From: CAYOVG01 sp964407285
Lineage (GTDB): Bacteria; Desulfobacterota; Syntrophobacteria; Syntrophobacterales; Syntrophobacteraceae
Assembly: GCA_964407285.1 (NCBI GenBank)
Contig: CAYOVG010000201.1
Coordinates: forward strand, 1-12,644
Length of the DNA stretch: 12,644 nt
Reading direction: 5' to 3'
Shown: piece by piece, positions 1-5,848 of the stretch
Layout of the letters: every line of letters begins with the position of its first letter
Numbering within the stretch: the first letter of the stretch is position 1
Position numbers and translations under genes: made by a program
Notes under the pieces: model-generated
Databases searched by the model: none
Seen by the model: the letters and a program-made list of their open reading frames with translations, nothing else
What the model was told of the DNA's origin: nothing

Positions 1-1
1 A

Positions 2-697
2 AGCAAAGCAGTCGCGCGAGTGACGCACAAGCCCCCCGGGCTCTTCATGTGGCGCTACGGATTGAGATACTTCGTCCCCGAACCGCTCAGGGAGCTATGG
101 CATGCAATCAGAGGGAAATCGGAGCCGCCATGGTCGTTTATCGATATCATTCGCCGGCCGGACTGCATTAAGTCGGAACTTTCGGGCAGCGGCAAACAGT
201 CCATAATCCCCAGGCCGCCTTCGGCCAGGGAATTCCATATGGCCGCGCTCACCTCCGCGATGATCTTGAATATCCCGGAATTGCTCGGCAGGGCGGCCGG
301 GGCGTTTTCCATCGAACTGCGCCATCCCTTCTACGACCGACGCCTGCGTGAATTCTGCCTTGCGCTGCCTCCGGAGCAGAAACTGCTCCACGGCCGACCC
401 CGCTCGCTGATCCGCCGGGCCATGAAGGGCGTCTTGCCCCCTCGGATTCAGGAGAGACAGGATAAGGGCGACCTGAGGCCGAATTTCCTGCACCGGCTGA
501 TCGAGGATGAGCGGGGACGGATCGAAGAGGCCATTTTGAACGACGGCGCCGTCATCGAGAACTACGTGGACCTGCTCGCACTCCGGGCGGCCTATGAACG
601 GTATATCTCCCGTCCCATGGAAGCCGTCCAGGAAGCTTATGCGGTTTTTGTCGCAACGAACCTGTCCATCTGGATTCGCAACTCCGGGTTGGCGTGA
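2..697 (+). CDS. Lasso peptide macrolactam synthetase (cyclase, C protein), 3' part only
   Basis: The reading frame is open to the left edge, so the gene starts upstream; the GTG at 20 is not a credible start. The visible 231 or so residues are the end of an asparagine-synthase C-terminal domain. The family signature is clear: an IELRHPFYDRRLREFCLALP block (PFxDxRLxEF type), followed by a basic GRPRSLIRRAMKG block and LPPRIQERQDKGD. In lasso biosynthesis this enzyme adenylates an Asp or Glu side chain of the core peptide and closes the ring on its N-terminal amine. The PPi-loop that binds ATP and the N-terminal half lie outside the window. The lasso role, rather than ordinary asparagine synthesis, is inferred from the precursor, RRE, kinase and exporter genes downstream. 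Another amide-forming AsnB-like RiPP or sugar enzyme is less likely. Confidence 0.82.
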   Translation, partial: SKAVARVTHKPPGLFMWRYGLRYFVPEPLRELWHAIRGKSEPPWSFIDIIRRPDCIKSELSGSGKQSIIPRPPSAREFHMAALTSAMILNIPELLGRAAGAFSIELRHPFYDRRLREFCLALPPEQKLLHGRPRSLIRRAMKGVLPPRIQERQDKGDLRPNFLHRLIEDERGRIEEAILNDGAVIENYVDLLALRAAYERYISRPMEAVQEAYAVFVATNLSIWIRNSGLA

Positions 698-849
698 AAT
701 GGGGCGCGGCTTCGGGTTGCGGGTTGCGGGGGTTGGGACCTCGTGGGTCTTTGGCGTTAACCAGCCACGGGGTGCGAGAACGATCCGATCACTATAACTG
801 TTGGCTGTTTCACTGTTGGCATCTGGGACAACGGGACGCCGTTCGGGAA

Positions 850-922
850 GAGAACCGGCAGGCTCGGCTGCTCGTATTCATCCGAACCCGCAAGAGAATA
901 AATCCCGAGAGCCGGTTCTCGG
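850..922 (+). promoter_or_regulatory. Competing inverted repeats upstream of precursor A1 (possible attenuator-like RNA)
   Basis: GAGAACCGGC at 850-859 is perfectly complementary to GCCGGTTCTC at 911-920. The second arm can instead fold locally, CCGAGA (905-910) with TCTCGG (917-922). GGCTCGG at 861-867 could also pair with the CCGAGAGCC at 905-913 with a bulge. The two folds exclude each other, as in attenuators, but no U-tract follows and no ligand class is recognisable. Regulation is inference; the complementarity is seen directly. Confidence 0.35.
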
Positions 923-959
923 AAACGGGCGGCATCCATCACATAATGGAAGCGTTGAG

Positions 960-982
960 CGTACCCCGGTTGAGAGGGTACG
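960..982 (+). promoter_or_regulatory. Perfect 7-bp hairpin in the A1 leader
   Basis: CGTACCC (960-966) and GGGTACG (976-982) are exact complements around a 9-base loop. The hairpin ends 34 bases before the Shine-Dalgarno of precursor A1. With no T-run after it, it is more likely a 5'-end stabiliser or a protein-binding dyad than a terminator. Confidence 0.4.
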
Positions 983-1028
983 GGCAAGGACCGCTTCCCA
1001 CAGAGTAGAGCATAATGGAGGTAGAATT

Positions 1029-1157
1029 ATGAAAAGAGAATGGACCTCACCCGAACTGAAAGCGTATGGAAGCGTCGAGGAAATCACAAAACAGCCGAAA
1101 CTGAAGGATGTCGGAGGCAGCGACGATTTCGCCCAAAACATCCAGACAGTCACCTGA
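1029..1157 (+). CDS. Lasso-type precursor peptide A1 (42 aa)
   Basis: This is a small gene with a good ribosome site, GGAGG at 1017-1021, seven bases before the ATG. The frame is open upstream to 801, but only this start has an RBS and gives a normal leader. Residues 5-20 fit the conserved lasso leader YxxPxLxxxGxxxxxT at every fixed position except that Trp5 replaces Tyr: W5, P8, L10, G14, T20. The P-L-G region is what RRE domains bind in studied systems, and Thr normally stands two residues before the core. That rule puts cleavage after K21 and the core at Q22-T42. Acidic residues then fall at core positions 6, 11 and 12, not at 7-9 where lasso rings close. Rings such as K21-D27 (7 residues) or T20-D27 (8) would need another cleavage site. 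The last residue is Thr, a possible kinase target. It is confidently a RiPP precursor; a lasso fold is unproven. Confidence 0.85.
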   Translation: MKREWTSPELKAYGSVEEITKQPKLKDVGGSDDFAQNIQTVT

Positions 1158-1405
1158 CAGGCCATCGGTAACCCATGGTAAGATCGTGGTTTTGGATAGA
1201 GCGCCCGAGCATCACGCCGGCGCCGAAAGCTAAGGCCACGATTCTACCTGCAGGCGGCCTGCCGGTATAACCATCCCCAAATCCCAGATGTCAACAGTAA
1301 AGCCGTCAAAAGCGGATAAGCTCCATCCCGTATCCAACCAGCGGTTCATCTTCAGCTATCCGGGCCACCCGCGTTTGTATCCATACCTCTCACGAGGATA
1401 AAGCA
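1158..1405 (+). other. Structured spacer between precursor A1 and kinase K1
   Basis: This 248-base gap contains AGATCGTGG (1181-1189) facing CCACGATTCT (1236-1245), which pair over nine bases with one bulge. The loop between them includes the palindrome CGGCGCCG (1218-1225). A tight GCAGG-CGG-CCTGC hairpin follows at 1250-1262. Folded RNA directly after a short precursor gene could uncouple high precursor expression from lower enzyme expression, but there is no U-tract and that role is inferred. Two short ORFs (1175-1270 and 1288-1401) lack ribosome sites. Confidence 0.5.
1288..1401 (+). CDS. Possible small ORF (37 aa) just before kinase K1
   Basis: An ATG ORF ends five bases before the K1 start codon. 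Its product is basic with an aromatic C-terminal part (segments RFIFSYPGHPRLYPYL and SRG). No Shine-Dalgarno precedes the ATG, there is no leader pattern of the A1/A2 type, and I recognise no family. Its close fit to the K1 start is the only argument for it. It may equally be chance, or decayed coding sequence. Confidence 0.15.
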   Translation: MSTVKPSKADKLHPVSNQRFIFSYPGHPRLYPYLSRG

Positions 1406-2308
1406 ATGTTGAAACTCTCGTACTCAGCCTATGGTCTGGGACTGGAATCGGCGATGCCCCTCCCGGAACTCCAACCGTTCGAGGGCAAGCCGGATGCATT
1501 CATAAGCTTTTCGGGCGAGGGACCCGGCTCCTTGGAACTGCCCGGAGAGCGCTCCTTCGTCCGGATTTCACCACGGCAGGCGATCTTCTCCATCAGGGGC
1601 TTCGGCGCCTACGTGGTTCGGGAAGGAAGCGAGATCGTCATGCGAATCGATCCGGAAATAGACCATGAGATCGTCAGGCCGCTCATACTCGGCAGGCTCA
1701 TGGCCGCTCTGCTCCACCAAAGGGGAATGCTCGTGCTGCACGCCGGTTCAGTGGAGATTGGCGAGAAGGCCGCGATTTTCGTCGGAGCGCCGGGGGCGGG
1801 CAAGTCCTCCCTGACCGCGGCGTTCTACTCATTGGGATATCGCGTGCTCTCGGACGACAATCTGCCCGTCAATATGGAAAACGGCGACATTCGAGTATTC
1901 CCGGCTTTCCCTCAGCTCCGGATCAGCGCCGAAGTAGCCGAAGCACTGGACTGCGACACGCAATCCATAAGAATTCTTAACGATGCCCAGAACAAACGAG
2001 GCCTGCGCGTGGATAAGGGATTCAGCCCGGAACCCCGTTCCCCGGGCGGCGTCTATGTCGTCGAGGAAGGCGACAGTCTTGAAATTGAGCGGGTGAAGTC
2101 AAAAGACTCCGTTATCGAACTGGTGCGCCACTCTTTTCCCACCCGTCTGCCCGAGCAGGGCGACGCCAGGCACTTGATTCAGTGCCGCGATCTGGCCGCC
2201 GGGACCCCCATTTACCGTCTGAAGCGTCCCAGGTCGCTCTCCAACCTCGTCGAAACCGCCCGGAGAGTCGCCGAACACTTCGGCTCCGTTGCAGGGCTGC
2301 CCTCATGA
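1406..2308 (+). CDS. HPr-kinase-like protein K1, putative lasso precursor kinase (300 aa)
   Basis: The product resembles the C-terminal catalytic domain of HPr kinase/phosphorylase without the N-terminal HPrK domain, as in the kinases found in lasso clusters. The N-terminus (YSAYGL, PLPEL) is typical of that group. A conserved LHAGSV at 111-116 precedes the P-loop GAPGAGKSS at 127-135 and the acidic pair DD at 150-151. A VIELVRHSFP block sits at 236-245. Studied homologues in paeninodin-type clusters phosphorylate the C-terminal Ser hydroxyl of the precursor. Here the adjacent precursor A1 ends in Thr, making it the obvious candidate substrate (inference). The RBS is GAGG at 1394-1397, eight bases before the ATG. 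The stop overlaps the start of the exporter gene (ATGA), so the two are translationally coupled. Identity as an HPrK-type P-loop protein is firm; the substrate is not. Confidence 0.8.
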   Translation: MLKLSYSAYGLGLESAMPLPELQPFEGKPDAFISFSGEGPGSLELPGERSFVRISPRQAIFSIRGFGAYVVREGSEIVMRIDPEIDHEIVRPLILGRLMAALLHQRGMLVLHAGSVEIGEKAAIFVGAPGAGKSSLTAAFYSLGYRVLSDDNLPVNMENGDIRVFPAFPQLRISAEVAEALDCDTQSIRILNDAQNKRGLRVDKGFSPEPRSPGGVYVVEEGDSLEIERVKSKDSVIELVRHSFPTRLPEQGDARHLIQCRDLAAGTPIYRLKRPRSLSNLVETARRVAEHFGSVAGLPS

Positions 2309-4212
2309 GCCGTAATCGCGCTCAACCGGAATTCGAAAAGCCGGGACCCGAAACGCGAAAGCCGGGAAACAGAGCCCTGTTCGCAAGGCTGTGGCGCGCC
2401 GTGCCCCAGTTGTCCATGCTGCACGAGACCATGCGCCTCATCTGGGCCGCATCCAAGACGTGGACGCTGATATGGTTGATCCTGCTGATCGTTCTGGGGG
2501 TGCTGCCGGGAGGCATCGTGTACCTCACCCGTTCCCTTGTGGATGGAGTGGCTTACATCGTGAACAACGGGTACACCTGGGAGCGCGCCGGACCGGTCGT
2601 CACGGTCGGGGGCACGATTGCGGGGCTGATGGTATTGTCGGAAATCCTGGCGAGCGTGATAGACTGGATACGAACCGCGCAGGCGGAGTTCATACAGGAC
2701 CATATACGGGCATCGATTCACGAAAAGACTGCCGGGATCGACCTCGCCTTCTATGAAACCCCGGAGTACCACGATCTCCTGACCAGGGCGAGCACCGAGG
2801 CGGGCTCCCGTTCGCTTGCGCTCCTGGAAAACGGGGGCAGCCTCATCCAGAGTTCCATCACCCTGGCGTCGATGGGCGCCATTTTGATTCCGTACGGCAC
2901 GATGCTCCCCGCACTCCTCCTCCTGAGCACTCTGCCCGCGTTTCTCCTGGTGGTCCACTTCGACAGGCGGCGACACAACTGGTGGAAGGAAGCAACCCAG
3001 AGGCGCAGGTGGGTCCAGTACTACGACACGGTCCTGACGATTCAGCTTGCGGCGCAGGAACTGAGGCTCTTCGGACTGGGCGCGCACTTCAGAACGGCTT
3101 ACCGGCAACTACGCGAAAAGCTCCGGAGCGAGAGCCTGAAAATGACGAGAGATCAGGGAGTTGCCCGGATACTCGCCGGCGCGTTCGGCCTCCTCACTGC
3201 CGGAGGAGCCATGGCATGGATGATTTGGCGCGCATTTATGGGCCTTGCGTCCCTGGGGGACATCGTCCTCTTCTACCAGGCTTTCGACCGAGGCCAGAGC
3301 CTCATGCGGTCGCTCCTGGGAAATATCGGAAAGATCTACACCAACAGCCTATTTCTGGGCAGCTTCTTCGAATTTCTCAAGCTCGAGTCCCGCATAACCG
3401 ATCCCCCCACGCCCCTGCAGGTCCCTTCTCCGATGCGAGAAGGCATTCGTTTCCGTGACGTGGATTTCTTCTATCCGGGGAGCAGGCGGCCTGCGCTCGA
3501 TAATTTTCGCCTCCATATACCCGCCGGCGAGATCGTGGCCCTCATCGGTCCCAACGGCGCGGGCAAGAGCACGCTGGTCAAGCTTCTTTGCCGTTTCTAC
3601 GATCCGCGCAACGGAAGCATCGAACTCGACGGCATCGACATACGGCATCTGTCCATTGAAGAACTGAGACGCAACATAACCGTCCTCCTCCAGACGCCGA
3701 TTCCGTACCATGCCACCGCCATGCAAAACATCGCGTACGGGGACGTTTACGCAACTCCCGACATGGAAGAAATCGAAGCCGCCGCAAAGGGCGCGGGAGC
3801 GCACGAACTGATCCTTCGCCTCACCGACGGCTACGACACTCTCCTGGGCAAATCGTTCGCCGACGGAGCCGAACTCAGCACGGGAGAATGGCAGCGCGTC
3901 GCGCTCGCCAGGGCTTTCTACAGGAAAGCTCAGATCATTATCCTGGATGAACCCACCAGCTTCATGGATTCCTGGTCGGAAGCCGACTGGTTCGAACGCC
4001 TCCGATCCCTTTCGAAGGGCCGCACGACCCTGCTGATTACTCATCGTTTCACGCTGGCCATGCGGGCAGATAGAATCCATGTGATGCAGAACGGACAAAT
4101 CGTCGAATCCGGCGGCCATTCCGAACTGCTCACACAGGGCGGCCTTTACGCCCTGTCCTGGAAATCCCAAATGGACGGTTATTTCGAGGATTCCAGCAGA
4201 ATATCGATTTAA
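2305..4212 (+). CDS. ABC exporter of the lasso cluster (D protein, 635 aa)
   Basis: This is a half-transporter with membrane and ATPase domains in one chain, the McjD/ABCB-type layout used to export lasso peptides and give self-immunity. The membrane part spans about residues 50-340, with hydrophobic segments near 53-73, 97-120, 178-218 and 286-335. The ATPase follows from about 380: Walker A GPNGAGKST 415-423, Q-loop Gln463, a signature reading LSTGE (524-528) rather than LSGGQ, Walker B ILDEP with D548/E549, and switch His580. There is no N-terminal C39 peptidase domain, so leader removal must be done by another protein. The frame is open back to 2182, but the ATG at 2305 is chosen because it overlaps the kinase stop as ATGA and removes an implausible Arg/Pro-rich extension. 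Precursor A2 follows after 31 bases. Exporter type is certain; the cargo is inferred from context. Confidence 0.9.
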   Translation: MSRNRAQPEFEKPGPETRKPGNRALFARLWRAVPQLSMLHETMRLIWAASKTWTLIWLILLIVLGVLPGGIVYLTRSLVDGVAYIVNNGYTWERAGPVVTVGGTIAGLMVLSEILASVIDWIRTAQAEFIQDHIRASIHEKTAGIDLAFYETPEYHDLLTRASTEAGSRSLALLENGGSLIQSSITLASMGAILIPYGTMLPALLLLSTLPAFLLVVHFDRRRHNWWKEATQRRRWVQYYDTVLTIQLAAQELRLFGLGAHFRTAYRQLREKLRSESLKMTRDQGVARILAGAFGLLTAGGAMAWMIWRAFMGLASLGDIVLFYQAFDRGQSLMRSLLGNIGKIYTNSLFLGSFFEFLKLESRITDPPTPLQVPSPMREGIRFRDVDFFYPGSRRPALDNFRLHIPAGEIVALIGPNGAGKSTLVKLLCRFYDPRNGSIELDGIDIRHLSIEELRRNITVLLQTPIPYHATAMQNIAYGDVYATPDMEEIEAAAKGAGAHELILRLTDGYDTLLGKSFADGAELSTGEWQRVALARAFYRKAQIIILDEPTSFMDSWSEADWFERLRSLSKGRTTLLITHRFTLAMRADRIHVMQNGQIVESGGHSELLTQGGLYALSWKSQMDGYFEDSSRISI

Positions 4213-4243
4213 CAGAGATTCAACCGACATAAGGAACAAAGCC

Positions 4244-4537
4244 ATGAGCGATAATCACGATCTCGATAGAATGCAAAACAGCACTCCGGACGACAACACG
4301 AAAAACAGAAAGAGGTACGACCGGCCGAACCTCACCGTCTGGGGTTCGGTCGCCGACCTCACCAGGACGGGGCATTTGTACTCGACGCTCGACCTGAACG
4401 GCAACCGGGTCGCGATAGTAGACGTAGCCGGGAGCATGGCGGACGACAACCTTGTCTTCAACGATAGTCCATTCCCCTCCCGCCGCCATTCCAATATCTT
4501 TTCAGGCAGAACGAACGGGAGACACAATAAGCTGTAG
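4244..4537 (+). CDS. Second lasso-type precursor A2, unusually long (97 aa)
   Basis: A weak RBS (AAGGA, 4231-4235) precedes the ATG. Residues 25-40 fit the lasso leader pattern perfectly: Y25, P28, L30, G34, T40. Upstream of it lies an extra polar stretch of 24 residues rich in Asp, Asn and Lys/Arg. With Thr at -2 the core starts at T42, and D50 is then core position 9, an allowed ring-closing site (T42-D50, nine residues). Cleavage one residue later would give a G43-D50 eight-residue ring with the more usual Gly at position 1. The remaining tail of about 47 residues is far longer than in known lasso peptides. It is polar, basic at the end, and rich in Ser, Asn, Asp and Arg. A second processing step, trimming, or a non-lasso product is possible. 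Its place between the exporter and the PRT-RRE gene ties it to the cluster. Confidence 0.75.
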   Translation: MSDNHDLDRMQNSTPDDNTKNRKRYDRPNLTVWGSVADLTRTGHLYSTLDLNGNRVAIVDVAGSMADDNLVFNDSPFPSRRHSNIFSGRTNGRHNKL

Positions 4538-4615
4538 AACCGCTTCCCGGCAGAACCGACGACACCTCGACGGAATATCCTCGAAAGAAGAGAATCATCC
4601 AAAGAAGAGAGCGCA

Positions 4616-5848
4616 ATGAAGCATTCCATTCTCATACTGCTCAAGAAAGGCAACCTGCCGGATACCGGATCGGAACCCCTGTTCCCCGGCACGCAACAGA
4701 CCGGGGATTTGTTCCTCGCGCTGGCAAGGGCGCTGGCTTCCGACCCGTTCTGGCGGGAGATGCCCGACGTATCCCTCATCGTCCGCACGGGGCCGTCACC
4801 CATACTGGCCGCGGCGGGTCTCTTCGACCTGAAGGGAGAAGGAATGATGGGGATACTCAGCAGGTACCTCGAGGGTATTCTGTCGAAAGCACGGTATGTC
4901 GCCTACAGCAAGGCGGAACGGCTGTGCGAGGTCCTGGCGGAGCGATTACTGGACCGTTTCGGCCGCGAGGAGCTAGGCGGCTTCCGGTTTACATCGATTC
5001 CACGGGGGGGACTGATCGTCCTGGGAATGCTGTCCTATGTTCTGGGACTGAAGCACTCCCAAATCGAGGGGTCATTCTCCTCTCCCCACTACCCCGCACA
5101 CGCCCCCCCCGATCGACCATTGGTGATCGTGGACGACTGCGCTCTCACGGGCGCTCGCTTCAGCCGTTTTCTGAAGACCTGCGAAAGTCCCCGGGTGGTA
5201 TTCGCCCATCTGTTTTCGCATCCCGATCTCCGGTCGAGCATTACCGCCCGGGAGTCGCGGGTGATCGATTGCCTGGCCGCGGAAGACCTGCGCGACCATG
5301 CACCCGAACAACTCGGGCAAGAGTATGCTTCATGGAAAGAGGAGTACCTGTCGCGGTCGGAAGGGATGCGGTACTGGGCGGGCATACCGGACCATGTCTG
5401 CTTCCCGTGGAACGAGCCCGACAGGCTGTTTCTGAACCCTCACTCCGGCCGGGAGGAGCGGCTCTGGCGCATCGCGCCGCCGGAATTCTGTCTGAAGAAC
5501 CGGTCGAACGGCAACGGAAAAAGCATTCCGGTCCACGTTCAACCCGTGGGCAGAGGTCCTCTCGTTGCATCCGACCGAGCGCTCTTCAGCGACTTCGGGG
5601 GACGGACCATGATCTGCGACCTGAAAACGGGTACGAGTTTCCTGCTCGATGAAGTGGCCACCGACATGTGGCGGGCGATACTCGAACTGGGCAACATGGA
5701 CGATGCGCACCGCGAACTGGCCGGCTCCTACGACGTGGACGAAGCTACCCTGGCCGCGGACCTGGAGGGTTTCACGGACGCAATGCTGGCGCAGGGGTTC
5801 CTGGAGAAGAAAGGAGACGGCACGGATGGTCGTCAAGAAATTTCCTGA
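4616..5848 (+). CDS. Phosphoribosyltransferase-like protein fused to a PqqD-type RRE domain (410 aa)
   Basis: Two domains are visible. Residues about 90-230 look like a type I phosphoribosyltransferase: SIPRGGLIVLGML at 127-139 and the PRPP-loop pattern VIVDDCALTGARF at 170-182, with the DD pair and TG. A linker of unknown nature follows, with a Trp/Pro-rich RYWAGIPDHVCFPWNEPDR block near 252-270. Residues about 325-397 are a PqqD-like RiPP recognition element: ICDLKTGTSFLLDEVATDMW, then a YDVDEATLAADLEGF helix region and a hydrophobic end. In lasso clusters the RRE (B1) binds the precursor leader and hands it to the protease. Here that role appears fused to a domain that normally binds PRPP. 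It may phosphoribosylate the peptide, act on a small molecule, or be a catalytically dead scaffold; the sequence does not decide. Only a weak purine-rich RBS precedes the start. K2 overlaps its end. Confidence 0.78.
   Translation: MKHSILILLKKGNLPDTGSEPLFPGTQQTGDLFLALARALASDPFWREMPDVSLIVRTGPSPILAAAGLFDLKGEGMMGILSRYLEGILSKARYVAYSKAERLCEVLAERLLDRFGREELGGFRFTSIPRGGLIVLGMLSYVLGLKHSQIEGSFSSPHYPAHAPPDRPLVIVDDCALTGARFSRFLKTCESPRVVFAHLFSHPDLRSSITARESRVIDCLAAEDLRDHAPEQLGQEYASWKEEYLSRSEGMRYWAGIPDHVCFPWNEPDRLFLNPHSGREERLWRIAPPEFCLKNRSNGNGKSIPVHVQPVGRGPLVASDRALFSDFGGRTMICDLKTGTSFLLDEVATDMWRAILELGNMDDAHRELAGSYDVDEATLAADLEGFTDAMLAQGFLEKKGDGTDGRQEIS
5811..5816 (+). promoter_or_regulatory. Ribosome binding site that fixes the K2 start
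   Basis: AAGGAG lies inside the end of the PRT-RRE gene, nine bases before the ATG at 5826. It selects this internal start over the in-frame upstream ATG at 5649, whose extension would only be an out-of-frame reading of the RRE coding sequence. Confidence 0.75.

Larger units (their letters stand above)
698..1028 (+). other. Untranslated stretch between cyclase and first precursor, rich in inverted repeats
   Basis: No convincing gene lies here. It begins with a short G-rich tandem, GGGTTGC at 714-720 and 721-727, followed by a run of G. It then holds a pair of competing inverted repeats (850-922) and a perfect hairpin (960-982), both annotated separately. A TATAAC at 793-798 resembles a -10 box but has no matching -35. 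A precursor promoter is expected here but I cannot point to one with confidence. Confidence 0.6.

Noticed and set aside
797..840. TGGC-containing stretch before A1 considered as another sigma-54 promoter
   Set aside because: No TTGC follows at the required distance on either strand.
801..1028. In-frame N-terminal extension of precursor A1, including an NGSVER stretch like the leader YGSVEE
   Set aside because: The DNA similarity (ATGGAAGCGTTGAGC near 946 and ATGGAAGCGTCGAGG near 1066) is short, no P or L of the leader is kept, and the strong RBS supports the start at 1029.
1175..1270. 31-residue ORF after A1 considered as a truncated protease or third precursor
   Set aside because: It has no ribosome site, no leader pattern and no catalytic motif.
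2182..2304. Longer start for the exporter
   Set aside because: The extension is an out-of-frame reading of the kinase gene end; the ATGA overlap at 2305 is the normal coupled start.
2212..4245. Two long open frames on - (2212-3108 and 3349-4245) opposite the exporter
   Set aside because: They lie fully opposite a gene with all ABC motifs intact, have no recognisable domain, and are the usual result of GC-rich codon bias.
5649..5825. Longer start for kinase K2
   Set aside because: The extension is an out-of-frame reading of the RRE domain; AAGGAG at 5811 supports 5826.
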